A DNA stretch of 64,000 nucleotides from Gloeobacter morelensis MG652769 (GTDB lineage Bacteria; Cyanobacteriota; Cyanobacteriia; Gloeobacterales; Gloeobacteraceae): contig NZ_CP063845.1 in assembly GCF_021018745.1 (NCBI RefSeq), forward strand, positions 3,844,001 to 3,908,000. The letters run 5' to 3'. Positions 50,333 through 59,856 of the stretch are shown one piece after another. Position numbers and translations under genes: made by a program. Position 1 is the stretch's first letter, and each line of letters starts with the position of its first letter. Below the pieces are notes generated by a model. The model did no database searches. It worked only from the letters and a program-made list of their open reading frames with translations, and was not told the origin of the DNA.

Positions 50333-52072
50333 ATGCACAGCAGCAAGGCAAGCCGGTGGGCAAGGGCGATCGGGTGGGCGGCGGCGGCAACTTTTGCTGT
50401 GGGAGTGCCGGCTCCCGCCGCCCCCGAAGCTTATCCCCAGCTTGTAGATGCGTACTTTAAGGCCACCTTCGAGGTCAACCCCAGTTTCGGCACCTCCGCG
50501 GGCTTCCACGAGTACGACAGTCGGCTGGAAAATTTTGCACCGGCCACCCGCACCGCCTGGATAGCCAGGCTCAAGGCATTGATGCAGGCTTTTGAGGCGC
50601 TCGACCCGGCAAGCCTCAATCCGGCCGAGCGCAACGACCGCGAGATCGTGCTCGCTTCGATCCGCTCGAATTTGCTCGAACTGGAGCGCATCCAGATGTG
50701 GAAGCGCAACCCGGACCTGTACCCGAGCTCCGTCACCGGCAGCATCTTCACCCTGGTCAAACGCAACTTCGCCCCGCCCGAGGAGCGGCTGCGCTCGGTG
50801 ATCGCCCGCGAAGAGCAGATTCCTGCCGCCCTGGAAGCGGCCCGCGCGTCGCTGGTCAACCCGCCGCGCATCTACACCGAAATTGCTCTGCAGCAACTGC
50901 CGGGGAATGTCGAATTTTTCAAGACCACCGTGCCGGAGGCGTTTGCCCAGGTCAAAGACCCGGCCCTGCTTGCGCGCTTCAAGCGCGCCAATGCCCGCAC
51001 GATCGCCGCCTTGCGCCGCTACGAACTGTTTCTCAAAAAAGATCTGCTCCCCCGCTCAAAAGGCAACTTCGCCATCGGGGCTGAGCGTTATCGCCTGAAA
51101 TTGCTCTACGACGAGATGGTCGATATTCCCCTCGACCGGATGCTGGAAATCGGCTACGCCCAACTGCGCAAGGACCAGCAGGCACTGGTCGAGACCGCCA
51201 GGCGCATCGATCCCGCCAAATCCGTGCGCGAGGTGCTCGCCCTGGTCGAAGACGACCATCCCACCGCCAAAGAGCTGCTCCCCGCCGCCCAAAAGCAACT
51301 CGACGCGCTGCGCCAGTTTCTGGTGGATAAGCGGATCATCACCGTGCCCGGCGACGTGCAGGCCCAGGTGACCGAGACGCCGCCCTTCCTGCGCGCCCTC
51401 ACGTTCGCATCGATGGACACCCCCGGCCCCTACGAGAGCAAGGCGACCGAGGCCTACTACAACATCACCCTGCCCGATCCACAGTGGCCCGCCAAGCGCC
51501 AGGAGGACTACCTGCGCGGCTACAACTATCCGCTGCTCAACACCGTTTCGGTGCACGAGGTCTGGCCCGGCCATTACACCCAGTTTTTGTGGGTCAAAAA
51601 CAACCCGGATCTCTCGAAGGTGCGCAAGCTCATCACAGCCGGCTCCAACGCCGAGGGCTGGGCGCACTACACCGAGCAGATGATGCTCGACGAAGGCTAC
51701 GGTGGCGGCGATCCGAAATTGCGCTTCGGCCAACTCATCGACGCGCTGTTGCGCGACTGCCGCTACATCGTGGGCATCCAGATGCACACCCAGGGCATGA
51801 CCTACGATCAGGCGGTCGACTTTTTCGTCAAAGAAGGCTTCCAGCAGCGGGTGAACGCCGAAATCGAAAGCAAGCGCGGCACCACCGACCCGACCTTTCT
51901 TATCTATACCCTCGGCAAGCTGCAAATTCTCAAGCTGCGCGACGATTACCGCCAGAAAATGGGGGACCAATTTACGCTGCTCGATTTCCACGACCGCTAT
52001 ATCAGAGCCGGTTCGCCGCCCATCAAGATCGTGCGGCGCGAACTGCTCGGCGACGACAGCCCGAGTCTTTGA
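50333..52072 (+). CDS. DUF885 family putative metallopeptidase
   Basis: The 579-residue exported protein has a signal peptide (~1-30, 'WAAAATFAVGVPAPAAP'). The family's zinc-site-like motif 'VSVHEVWPGHYTQFLW' lies near residue 405, where members usually read HEAIPGHHLQ. A helical segment with 'AGSNAEGWAHYTEQMMLDEG' near 440 carries the likely third ligand. Such proteins are peptidase-like with unknown substrates. ATG at 50333 is chosen because it starts the signal peptide and follows AGGAACAGG. Confidence 0.85.
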   Translation: MHSSKASRWARAIGWAAAATFAVGVPAPAAPEAYPQLVDAYFKATFEVNPSFGTSAGFHEYDSRLENFAPATRTAWIARLKALMQAFEALDPASLNPAERNDREIVLASIRSNLLELERIQMWKRNPDLYPSSVTGSIFTLVKRNFAPPEERLRSVIAREEQIPAALEAARASLVNPPRIYTEIALQQLPGNVEFFKTTVPEAFAQVKDPALLARFKRANARTIAALRRYELFLKKDLLPRSKGNFAIGAERYRLKLLYDEMVDIPLDRMLEIGYAQLRKDQQALVETARRIDPAKSVREVLALVEDDHPTAKELLPAAQKQLDALRQFLVDKRIITVPGDVQAQVTETPPFLRALTFASMDTPGPYESKATEAYYNITLPDPQWPAKRQEDYLRGYNYPLLNTVSVHEVWPGHYTQFLWVKNNPDLSKVRKLITAGSNAEGWAHYTEQMMLDEGYGGGDPKLRFGQLIDALLRDCRYIVGIQMHTQGMTYDQAVDFFVKEGFQQRVNAEIESKRGTTDPTFLIYTLGKLQILKLRDDYRQKMGDQFTLLDFHDRYIRAGSPPIKIVRRELLGDDSPSL

Positions 52073-52097
52073 AATTTACCGACGCCTGTGGGGTCTG

Positions 52098-52241
52098 ATG
52101 GCCAGAATTGCCCGCGACTCCGCACAGCAGGCAGCAGATAATATGAGGTTGTTGGAGCAGGCGCATCTGCGGACTCGCGAGCGAATAGACGCTCTGACTC
52201 GCAGCGTTCGAGAGATCAAAACCGACTGGGGACTGGGATGA
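52098..52241 (+). CDS. Small charged hypothetical protein, 47 aa
   Basis: ATG at 52098 opens a 47-codon frame rich in Arg, Ala and Gln that is predicted wholly helical ('ARDSAQQAADNMRLLEQAHLRTRERIDALTRSV'). Its stop overlaps the next start by four bases, which suggests translational coupling and supports both being real. No homology is recognised. Confidence 0.45.
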   Translation: MARIARDSAQQAADNMRLLEQAHLRTRERIDALTRSVREIKTDWGLG

Positions 52242-52447
52242 GTCACGAACCGATCAAACTGCTTGTCGATGACAAGACCCACGAGCGGCATCTGGAGAAT
52301 CTGCGGCAAGCTACCGAAGGTCTGCGCGCACTCAATGCCGAACTGGCATTGATAGAAGCCGAACTCGACCGCCGCTACGAAGACAGCCCCATTGGCCAAT
52401 TCCATGCCCGCCGCCAGGGCAATGGCGCCCCACCAGTTCAAGAGTAA
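52238..52447 (+). CDS. Small helical hypothetical protein, 69 aa
   Basis: It starts within the stop of the 47-codon gene (ATGA). Residues ~12-45 are amphipathic and coiled-coil-like ('HERHLENLRQATEGLRALNAELALIEAEL'). The pair could form a heteromeric helical complex. The function is unknown. It lies 15 bp before hisIE. Confidence 0.5.
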   Translation: MSHEPIKLLVDDKTHERHLENLRQATEGLRALNAELALIEAELDRRYEDSPIGQFHARRQGNGAPPVQE

Positions 52448-52462
52448 GGGAGCATTCAGACT

Positions 52463-53080
52463 TTGGTCCACGTACGGGAAGCCGCCCGCTTCGACCGCGA
52501 CGGGCTCATCCCCGCCGTCGTGCAGGATGTGCTGGATGGCACGGTGCTGATGGTGGCCTGGATGAACCGCGAGGCGCTCGAACGCACACTCGAAACCGGC
52601 GAGAGCTGGTTCTGGAGCCGCTCGCGCCAGGAACTCTGGCACAAAGGCGCCACCTCCGGCCACCGGCAAAAAATCAAAGCGCTGCGCTACGACTGCGACA
52701 GCGACGTGCTGCTGCTCACCGTCGAGCAGCAGGGCGACATCGCCTGCCATCTGGGCGAGCGCAGTTGCTTTCATCGCGACGCGGCGGGCAACTACGACCC
52801 ACCCCCGGCCGACACCCTCTCCCAGGTCTTCCGCGTCGTGGAGGAGCGCAAAGCCCATCCCAATCCCGATTCTTATACCAGCCGCCTGCTCGAAGCCGGA
52901 TCCAACCAGATCCTCAAGAAAATCGGCGAGGAGGCGACCGAGGTGGTGATGGCCGCCAAAGACGGCGAGCGGGTGGCCGAAGAAGTGGCCGACCTCTGGT
53001 ACCACACGCTGGTGCTGTTGGCCCACACGGGCGTCGATATTCTCGATGTCTACCGGGCGCTCCAGCAGCGCAGGCGCTGA
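52463..53080 (+). CDS. hisIE: Bifunctional phosphoribosyl-AMP cyclohydrolase / phosphoribosyl-ATP pyrophosphatase
   Basis: It catalyses the second and third steps of histidine synthesis. The HisI domain (~1-115) shows '[42 protein letters not shown]' and the zinc cysteines in '[29 protein letters not shown]'. The HisE domain (~115-205) has '[17 protein letters not shown]' and '[19 protein letters not shown]'. The start is TTG at 52463 with AAGGGAG upstream; no ATG precedes the conserved part. It is not near other his genes here. Confidence 0.95.
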   Translation: MVHVREAARFDRDGLIPAVVQDVLDGTVLMVAWMNREALERTLETGESWFWSRSRQELWHKGATSGHRQKIKALRYDCDSDVLLLTVEQQGDIACHLGERSCFHRDAAGNYDPPPADTLSQVFRVVEERKAHPNPDSYTSRLLEAGSNQILKKIGEEATEVVMAAKDGERVAEEVADLWYHTLVLLAHTGVDILDVYRALQQRRR

Positions 53081-53158
53081 GCAGATGCCCGCGGCGACCC
53101 GCTGTGCCGCCCTGTCTCACCCGCGCGCTCCCCAACAGCACCCCGCATAGGGGCGGTG

Positions 53159-53623
53159 TCAATGGTTGCGGGGCTGCCACATGCGCCGGTCGAAACGGAA
53201 TTGTTGGGGCGGGTCGGTGCGCAGTTGCAATTCGGGATGGGCGGGGTTGAGGAGGTAGTTGTACTCGACAGGAACAATGGCCGAGGGCACCTTCAAAACC
53301 GCTGCCCTCAGCGACTCCAGCCATTCTCGACCGATCGCCTGCAGGCGTGGGTAGGCACGGACTGCTTGCCAATCCTCCGGCAGCATGGCCGGTTCGATCG
53401 TCTGGACGGTCGTTCCCTCGGCCAGAAATGCCCGGATGGCCACGAGCGGAATTTTGTCGCTCTCTAAGCGCACAAACACCTCCAGACTGGCTAGGGCCAG
53501 GCTTTCGGAGGTGTACACGCACCGAAAACCCTGCGGCGTCCATCGTCCCGGCGCGTACAGACCACCCAGACCCTGGAAAGCTGTTTGCAGGTGTTTGCGC
53601 TGGCAAAGCCGCCACAGTTGCAC
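53159..53623 (-). CDS. RES-domain toxin
   Basis: The 154-residue protein carries the RES pattern: 'LWRLCQRKHLQTAFQGLGGLYAPGRWTPQGFRCVYTSESLALASLEVFV', with the conserved Arg, Tyr, Glu and a later Ser that act on NAD+. RES toxins (MbcT, Res) degrade NAD+. GTG at 53623 overlaps the antitoxin stop by one base (TAGTG), giving a coupled pair. Longer frames into the antitoxin are not needed for the domain. Confidence 0.82.
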   Translation of the reverse strand: MQLWRLCQRKHLQTAFQGLGGLYAPGRWTPQGFRCVYTSESLALASLEVFVRLESDKIPLVAIRAFLAEGTTVQTIEPAMLPEDWQAVRAYPRLQAIGREWLESLRAAVLKVPSAIVPVEYNYLLNPAHPELQLRTDPPQQFRFDRRMWQPRNH

Positions 53624-54045
53624 TATCCGAAAATTCCGTACTCGGCGCGGTACAACATCTGCTCCACCCGCTTGCTCCCTTCGTCCGTACCCAGTAGATC
53701 GAGGGGAGCCAGACCTTCCAGGTCCACTTTCGAGGTTGCAAGCCACCGCTCGGCCTCCACTTCGTCCTCGAACAAATCGACAGCCTGGGCCAGGATACGC
53801 CGGAAACGCTTCAACCTATCACCAACCGACGGCTTGAGCACAGGATTTTCCCGCTCATAGCGGTACTGGGTTCGCTCGGAGATGCCGAAGATCTCTTTGA
53901 CCTGTTTTCTACTGAGCGAGAATCGGGTGGACAAGACTTTGACAGCCTGGTAGCTGTCGACCGCCGCCGCTTGCTCCAAAGATCCTGCGCCCGGCTTTGC
54001 GGCATTGCCCGATACCGGACGCGAACGTCCTACGGCGTTGCTCAT
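53623..54045 (-). CDS. Xre/MbcA-type antitoxin with DUF2384 domain
   Basis: The 140-residue protein has an Xre-like helix-turn-helix ('FSLSRKQVKEIFGISERTQYRYERENPVLKPSVGDRLKRFRRIL') and a C-terminal DUF2384 toxin-binding part ('DLFEDEVEAERWLATSKVDLEGLAPLDLLGTDEGSKRVEQMLYRAEYGIFG'). It is the first gene of the pair. Direct repeats upstream (54065-54095) could be its operator. Confidence 0.88.
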   Translation of the reverse strand: MSNAVGRSRPVSGNAAKPGAGSLEQAAAVDSYQAVKVLSTRFSLSRKQVKEIFGISERTQYRYERENPVLKPSVGDRLKRFRRILAQAVDLFEDEVEAERWLATSKVDLEGLAPLDLLGTDEGSKRVEQMLYRAEYGIFG

Positions 54046-54064
54046 AAGCGTGTCCTATTGGTGA

Positions 54065-54095
54065 CAACTGGCACCATCATACTGCCAACTGGCAC
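54065..54095. promoter_or_regulatory. Direct-repeat operator candidate of the RES/Xre pair
   Basis: CAACTGGCAC occurs at 54065-54074 and again at 54086-54095, 21 bp apart (two helical turns), just upstream of the antitoxin start. Such spacing suits two Xre dimers on one face of DNA. Confidence 0.5.
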
Positions 54096-54161
54096 GCACG
54101 ACCGGCAGGTCAGTTCGCAGCGAGGAGTCGCGGTCCTCCTGCAGCCACAGCAAGATAGTTG

Positions 54162-54380
54162 TCACCCAGTGTCGCGACCGACCAGGCGGGCTACCAGCTC
54201 TACCAGCCGTTCTATATCCACGGGCTTGGTCAGGTGCGCCTGGAAACCGGCCGAGCGCGAGCGCGCCGCATCTCCCGGTTGGGTAAAGGCGCTCACCGCC
54301 ACCGCCGGCACCCGCCCGCCCTGCCCGGGAGGCAGGGCGCGCACCTTGGCGATCAGCACGTAGCCATCCTCGTCAGGCAT
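54162..54380 (-). pseudogene. Receiver-domain remnant (C-terminal half)
   Basis: The frame encodes 72 residues matching the second half of a response-regulator receiver: 'MPDEDGYVLIAKVRALPPGQGG' and 'VPAVAVSAFTQPGDAARSRSAGFQAHLTKPVD', including the conserved Lys. The first half with the phosphorylated Asp is missing, and upstream in-frame sequence reaches a stop within about seven codons. It is a leftover of a regulator or hybrid kinase, next to another broken kinase. Confidence 0.75.
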
Positions 54381-54414
54381 CGCGATGTTGCTATCTTAAT
54401 TACCGGAGTTACCC

Positions 54415-55975
54415 ATGTCTCCGCCCTTGTCATTGACCGGCTATTTCATCGCCGTCGGTGCGACTTTGTTGGCATTGGTGGTGACGTTGCTGATGTGGCC
54501 GATTCTGCAGGGCAGCCCCTTCATGGTGTTCTTTCTGGCCGTGCTCGTCAGCGCCTGGTACGGTGGCTTGGGGCCGGGGCTCTTCGCGACCGCCCTGACG
54601 ATGTTGCTGGCGGCTTATTTCTTTGCGGCGCCGGTGAATTCGCTGCTCGTGAGCGATCCGGCGGTCATCGCCCGCCTCGGGTTGTTCGGTTTGGCGGCGG
54701 GGCTTGTCACCTTGTTCAGCAATTCGCGCAGGCAAGCCCTGGTGGACTTGAAACACATCCAGCAGGAGCAGTTTGCACTAATGGAGCGCGAAAGGCAGGC
54801 TCGTCAAGCGGCGGAGGCGGCCAACCGCGCCAAGGACGTCTTTCTGGCCACCGTCTCCCACGAACTGCGCAATCCGCTCAGCGCCATGCTCGGTTGGGTG
54901 CAGGTGCTGCGCAGGCGCAGCGCGGATGGGGCCACCACCGAACGCGCCCTCGAAATCATCGAGCGCAACGCCAAGCTGCAAGATCAGCTCATCGAAGATT
55001 TGCTCGATGTCTCGCGCATCGTCTCCGGCCAGTTGCGGCTCAACGCCTGCCCGAGCGACCTGCTGCCGGTGGTCGAGGCGGCCATCGATGTCGTGCAGCC
55101 CGCGGCCCAGGCCAAGTCCATCCGGCTGTTGCGCATGCTCGATCCGGCCGCCGGCCCGGTGCTTGCCGACGCCACCCGTATCCAGCAGGTGGTCTGGAAT
55201 CTGCTTTCCAAATGCGATCAAATTCACCCCCCAGGGCGGGCGCGTCGAGGTCCGCCTGGTCCGCACCGACGGCCATGTCGAACTTTCGGTAAGCGACACC
55301 GGCCAAGGCATCGCCGCCGAAGCGCTGCCCCGGCTGTTCGAGCCTTTCTGGCAGGTCGACGCAGGCACCTCGAAGCGCCACGGCGGCTTGGGATTGGGGC
55401 TGGCTATCACCCGCAAACTGGTGGAGATGCACGGCGGTGAGATCCGCGCCGCCAGCGACGGGGTGGGGCAGGGGACGACCTTTACCCTGACGCTGCCTTT
55501 GATCGACACCGCCCGGCAAGGATCCCACCGCGTCGTCGGCGCGGCTGCGGCCGAGCGGCCGATACTGCTCAAAGATCTGTCGGTGCTGGTGGTCGACGCC
55601 GAGCCGGGTATTTGTACTCTGGCGCGCAGCATTCTGGAGGAGCACGGAGCACAGGTGACGACGGCCGCCTCCGCCTCCGAGGCCCTCGCTGCCCTCCGGA
55701 GCACCGTCCCCCATATCCTGATTGCCGACATTGCGCTTGCCGACATCGACGGGTGCACTTTGCTCCGCAAACTGCGCGATTCGTACCAAAGCGCTATCCC
55801 GGCGGTCGCCCTCACCGCCCTCGCCGGGGCTGAAGACTCCGAGCGGATCTTGGCTGCGGGTTTCCAGGTGCACATAAGCAAGCCGCTACAGCCGGTGCGG
55901 CTGGCCGCCGCCGTGGCGAACTTGACCAGACGGGTCGCGGGCAAAACCGACGGTGTCGAACCGCTCAGCAGTTGA
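54415..55975 (+). pseudogene. Hybrid histidine kinase with single-base frameshift
   Basis: The first frame gives four membrane helices of the KdpD/DUF4118 type (~5-105), a linker and a HisKA box 'FLATVSHELRNPLSAMLGWV' near residue 145. After 'VVWNLLS' an extra A in the AAA at 55210-55212 shifts the frame. The shifted frame continues the kinase N box as 'NAIKFTPQGGRVEV', then 'VSDTGQGIA', 'GGLGLGLAIT' and a receiver domain ('VLVVDAEPGICTLARSILEEHG', 'ILIADIALADIDG', 'HISKPLQP'). Removing one A restores one protein of about 519 residues. A sequencing error is possible. Confidence 0.8.
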
Positions 55976-56023
55976 AGGCCGGGGACGCCTGCAGACGCAA
56001 GGTCTGGCCTACCGCCCGCCGGG

Positions 56024-57088
56024 CTAGGTCTGCACCAGAAATTCTTCCGGATCGCTGCCCCCGTTGGCCCACCGGGCGGCGGTGCGGGCGGTTGTGAACT
56101 CCGGCGGCACCCTGAGGACCTGGACGGCCCCGGTGCCGGGACAGCCCGTCTGCAGCAGATAGACCGGCTCGACGTCGATGTGCTCGACTTTGAGCAGGCT
56201 GTACTCTTGCCAGCGGTCGAGCGGACGGGCCTGCAACTGCCGACAGATGCGTTCGTAACCGATACCTTCGATTAAGACCCGGCGCAATTCGGCGTCGTTT
56301 TCTTCGAGAATCCAGTGGGGCCGCCACTCGGCGGGGGGCACCCGGCCGTAGCTTTCAGGCAGCGTCACCCCGTGCCAGGAGTAGATTTCAAAACCATCGG
56401 CAAAGCGCAGGGCCGGTGCCCCCTCGGCGTGCAGACGCTCGCGCCCGTCGAGGTGCAACGATACCGGTCGCTCGCTGACCAGACACACCCGACGGTACGG
56501 AAAGAGCCAGCCACAACTTTGGACCACCGCACAAAACGTTTGCCATTGGTTGCGGTCGTGGGGACAACCCAGCACAGTGTGGCAGTAATCAAAGTAGCAG
56601 CACAGGGCCGTCCAACCTTCCGGTGAGATGCTGTTGGCCGAGAGCCCCCACACCCGAGCGTCGAGGGTGGCCACCAACTGGTTTTCGAGGCTGCGCCACA
56701 CCTGACCGGCCAGGTGCTTTTTGAGGTTGTCCTCGAGCTGTTTGCGCAGCCGCTCGACATAGCGACGGCGCATCCGCCGGGCCAACTCGTCTCCCAACGC
56801 CCAGCTGAGGCGGTGCCAGAGGGTGCCTGCCTGGGGAACTTCGCTGCCGCTTTGAAAAATCTCGGTCTGGGTGGCCGCGTAGGGACTCGGACAAAAGACA
56901 ATCTCCGGTTCGCCCAAATCCGCAAGTGCGTAAATGGCCCGGACCGCTTCGCAGGCTGCCTGCCGGTTCAACGGCTCGCAACGGAGCGCTATGCGCCGCC
57001 ACTTTTCGCAGTACACCGAGATCAAGGCTTCCTGGTCGGGAGTCAGACTCTCCAGCCGGATCGGCCGCTCGCCGGTCTCGTTGCCCAT
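56024..57088 (-). CDS. DUF6745-type conserved hypothetical protein
   Basis: The 354-residue protein ends with the motif set I associate with DUF6745: 'ALRFADGFEIYSWHGVTLPESYG', 'WILEENDAELRRVLIEGIGYERICRQL' and 'VYLLQTGCPGTGAVQVLRVPPEFTTARTAARW'. The N-terminal half is helical and Arg-rich, with Trp/Cys clusters in 'GWTALCCYFDYCHTVLGC'. The function is unknown. ATG at 57088 is preferred but has no clear ribosome site; an ATG at 57121 adds 11 residues. Confidence 0.7.
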   Translation of the reverse strand: MGNETGERPIRLESLTPDQEALISVYCEKWRRIALRCEPLNRQAACEAVRAIYALADLGEPEIVFCPSPYAATQTEIFQSGSEVPQAGTLWHRLSWALGDELARRMRRRYVERLRKQLEDNLKKHLAGQVWRSLENQLVATLDARVWGLSANSISPEGWTALCCYFDYCHTVLGCPHDRNQWQTFCAVVQSCGWLFPYRRVCLVSERPVSLHLDGRERLHAEGAPALRFADGFEIYSWHGVTLPESYGRVPPAEWRPHWILEENDAELRRVLIEGIGYERICRQLQARPLDRWQEYSLLKVEHIDVEPVYLLQTGCPGTGAVQVLRVPPEFTTARTAARWANGGSDPEEFLVQT

Positions 57089-57246
57089 GCGGATACTCGA
57101 ATCGTGGGCACATCGTATCACGCAAGCGGACGGGGGCCGGTCGGCCGCGAGACGCTATGTCTGTCTTTATCGCTACCACCAGCAGGACAGGATCGCGGTG
57201 AAAAACACCCATGGAAGACATCATCTTCCCTGATCGCGGCGGTGCG

Positions 57247-58140
57247 CTACTGGCGCAGCGAAGAAGACCGGCAGGCACCCCAGGCGAGCAGGTGGGCGTT
57301 GACTTGTTCGGGTGCTTCGTCCTGCGGGCAGTGGCCCGCCCGCTCGATGGGCACGAACTTCTCGACGCACGGGTGGTCCGCGAGAGCGCGGCCCAGGGCA
57401 AAGGGCTCCCAGGGGTCGTCTTTACCCCAGAGGATGAGCACCGGCGAGCGTACCTCGGGCAGCAAGTCCTCAGCGAGCGGGCCGCTCGCATAATTGATGA
57501 AAGCCAGAAACACCGCCCTTGCCCCGGCATCGGCGGCCGGGCGGGCGAGCATTTCCACCAGTTCGTCGGTGACCGCCTCGCGGCGCACGTAGGCTTGCTG
57601 GAGGATCTTGCGCACGCTCTCGGGACGGCGCAGCCGCTCAAAGAAGAAACGCCCCACCGCCGGTACCGAGAGCAACCGCTGCAACAGCGGCGTCCCGGCG
57701 CGGCGCAGCCAGGGAAGCGTCCGGCGCTTGCGCTCGTGCAACAGCCGCAGCGAACAGTTAATCAGAACAACGCTGTCGGTCTGTTCGGGAGCGCTCACCG
57801 CCGCCTGCAGCGCCACGATGGCGCCAATCGAGTTGCCGACCAGGATGGCGGGCCTGCCTACCACCTCGCGCACAAAATCGGCGAGCTGCGCGCCCCAGGT
57901 CTCGAAGGTGTAGGCCAGTTCGGCAGGGCTCGGCTTGGCACTCGCCCCGAAACCCACCAGATCCAGCGCAAAGACGGGGTGCTCCTGCGCCAGGACCGGC
58001 AGGTTGCGGTGCCAGTGGCCGAGGGAGGCGCCGAAGCCATGGATGAGCACCAGCGGCGGCCGGTCGCTGTGGGGCTCCCCGGCGCTCGTGTAGGCCACCG
58101 GGTAACCGCGCCAGGACCACTTTGTTACGGAAGATTGCAT
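57247..58140 (-). CDS. Alpha/beta hydrolase
   Basis: The 297-residue protein has the hydrolase signatures '[25 protein letters not shown]' (oxyanion loop), '[15 protein letters not shown]', the nucleophile elbow '[12 protein letters not shown]' (Ser near residue 110), a helical cap with Arg/Leu-rich sequence, the acid in '[11 protein letters not shown]' and the catalytic His in '[16 protein letters not shown]'. Related cyanobacterial hydrolases are sometimes linked to pigment or lipid turnover; the substrate here is unknown. ATG at 58140 is chosen. It diverges from hemA. Confidence 0.88.
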   Translation of the reverse strand: MQSSVTKWSWRGYPVAYTSAGEPHSDRPPLVLIHGFGASLGHWHRNLPVLAQEHPVFALDLVGFGASAKPSPAELAYTFETWGAQLADFVREVVGRPAILVGNSIGAIVALQAAVSAPEQTDSVVLINCSLRLLHERKRRTLPWLRRAGTPLLQRLLSVPAVGRFFFERLRRPESVRKILQQAYVRREAVTDELVEMLARPAADAGARAVFLAFINYASGPLAEDLLPEVRSPVLILWGKDDPWEPFALGRALADHPCVEKFVPIERAGHCPQDEAPEQVNAHLLAWGACRSSSLRQ

Positions 58141-58230
58141 AACCCACCATCTAACACTTTGCGCGGTTGTGCGCAAAGTGCAATGTGCTACAGTATGAGG
58201 CGCTACGGACGCGCAGTTGGGAGAGCGTGG

Positions 58231-59523
58231 ATGCAGATCGCGGTTATCGGATTGAGTCACCGAACTGCACCAGTCGAAATTCGCGAACGGGTCAGCATTG
58301 CCGAGGGGCAGGTTCCCGAATACGTGTCTCGGTTGCGAAGCTGCTCACAAGTTGCCGAATGCGCGATTTTGAGCACCTGTAATCGTCTAGAAATTTATAC
58401 GGTCCTGCGCGACAGTGAGCACGGTCTGCGCGAGGTGACCCGCTTTCTGGCCGAGAGCAAAGGGGTGCTGCTGCCGACGCTCCAGCGCCACCTGTTTGTG
58501 CTGTTGCACCAGGATGCGGTGATGCATCTGATGCGCGTGGCGGCCGGGCTCGATTCGATCGTGCTGGGCGAAGGGCAGATTCTTGCCCAGGTGAAGATGA
58601 CCCAGAGCCTCGCCCAGCAGGGCAAGGGCGTGGACCGCGTCCTCAACCAGCTATTTAAGACGGCGATCACCGCCGGCAAGCGGGTGCGCAGCGACACCAA
58701 CATCGGCACCGGCGCGGTCTCGGTCTCCTCGGCGGCGGTCGAGATGGCCCTGCGCAAAAAAGGTCCCCTGCACAACCAGCGCTGTCTGGTGGTGGGGGCG
58801 GGCAAGATGGGCGAACTGCTGGTGCGCCATCTGCTCGCCAAGGGGGCGCGCCAGATCATCGTGCTCAACCGCTCCCTCGAAAAGGCAGCCCAGATGGTCG
58901 AGCAGTTCGGGCTGATGCTGCCGGTGGCCACGGTCGACGAATTGACCAACTACGTGCCCTGCTCCGATTTGATCTTCACCTGCACCGGTGCTAGCGAACC
59001 GCTGCTGACCCTGGAGAAGATGAGCGCCCTGCGCCGCGACCAGTCGCTGATGATCTTCGACATCGCCGTGCCGCGCAACGTCGCGACCGAAGTGGATGAG
59101 TTGCCGAACGTGCAACTATTCAACGTCGATCACCTCAAGCAGGTGGTCGAGGAGAATCGCGCCTACCGGCAGTTGATGGTCACCCAGTGCGAGGAGATCC
59201 TGCTGGAGCAGCTCGACGAATTTCTCGATTGGTGGCGCGGCCTGGAGGCGGTACCCACGATCAACCAGTTGCGCCAAAAAGTCGAAACCATCCGCGAGCA
59301 GGAACTTGAAAAAGCCCTCTCGCGCCTGGGAACCGAATTCGCCGAGAAGCACCAGGGCATCATCGATTCGCTCACCCGCGCCATCGTCAACAAAATCCTG
59401 CACGACCCGATGGTCCAGCTGAGAGCCCAGCGCGACATCGAAGCGCGCCGCCGTGCCCTGCAGACCCTGCAGACGCTCTTCAACCTCGAAGCGCAGAGCA
59501 ATCCCGAGCCTCCGACGCTTTAG
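58231..59523 (+). CDS. hemA: Glutamyl-tRNA reductase
   Basis: HemA makes glutamate-1-semialdehyde from Glu-tRNA with NADPH, the first committed step to heme and chlorophyll. The 430 residues begin '[17 protein letters not shown]'. They contain the catalytic-cysteine motif '[12 protein letters not shown]' near residue 50, '[16 protein letters not shown]' near 108, the Rossmann motif '[22 protein letters not shown]' near 190 and a dimerisation helix at the end. ATG at 58231 follows GGGAGAG. The much longer upstream frame lies over the divergent hydrolase gene and is not real. Confidence 0.97.
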   Translation: MQIAVIGLSHRTAPVEIRERVSIAEGQVPEYVSRLRSCSQVAECAILSTCNRLEIYTVLRDSEHGLREVTRFLAESKGVLLPTLQRHLFVLLHQDAVMHLMRVAAGLDSIVLGEGQILAQVKMTQSLAQQGKGVDRVLNQLFKTAITAGKRVRSDTNIGTGAVSVSSAAVEMALRKKGPLHNQRCLVVGAGKMGELLVRHLLAKGARQIIVLNRSLEKAAQMVEQFGLMLPVATVDELTNYVPCSDLIFTCTGASEPLLTLEKMSALRRDQSLMIFDIAVPRNVATEVDELPNVQLFNVDHLKQVVEENRAYRQLMVTQCEEILLEQLDEFLDWWRGLEAVPTINQLRQKVETIREQELEKALSRLGTEFAEKHQGIIDSLTRAIVNKILHDPMVQLRAQRDIEARRRALQTLQTLFNLEAQSNPEPPTL

Positions 59524-59528
59524 GCGAT

Positions 59529-59792
59529 TTACTTCGCGCCGTTAGCGACGAATACCCAGCCGTTGAGGGCCAGTCCCAGGCAGATGAAGCCGAGGGTTGT
59601 CAGCGGCGGGTTGAATTTGCCCGTCTGGAAGGCGCGAAAGGGCAGCGCAAAGAAGACCACCGACCCGACGACGGCCGCGATCATCTGCCAGCTCGCCCCG
59701 TGGTAGACCATCGTCATCGGAGCCACCAGCAACATCAGCCCGATCGAGGCGGCCAGAAAAAAGGTCAGCAGCGAGTAGAACACCCAGAGCAC
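59529..59792 (-). CDS. Small membrane protein, 87 aa
   Basis: Three apolar helices fill most of the 87 residues (~4-28, ~35-52 and ~62-83). A 'PFRAFQTGKFNPPLTT' loop lies between the last two. No family is recognised. It is convergent with hemA, five bases apart. Confidence 0.65.
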   Translation of the reverse strand: MLWVFYSLLTFFLAASIGLMLLVAPMTMVYHGASWQMIAAVVGSVVFFALPFRAFQTGKFNPPLTTLGFICLGLALNGWVFVANGAK

Positions 59793-59856
59793 CGAAACGC
59801 TTTTACCAGTCTAGAGGGCGGCGGTTATGGTGGGTGAAGCAGCACTGGAGGTCATC

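Noticed and set aside
55205-55215. Programmed frameshift in the hybrid kinase
   Set aside because: The site is a plain AAA without a slippery heptamer, internal Shine-Dalgarno or downstream pseudoknot that I can see. Mutation or sequencing error is simpler.
57211-58230. Open frame extending hemA upstream by about 340 codons
   Set aside because: It lies antisense over the alpha/beta hydrolase gene. HemA similarity starts exactly at the ATG at 58231, which has its own ribosome site.
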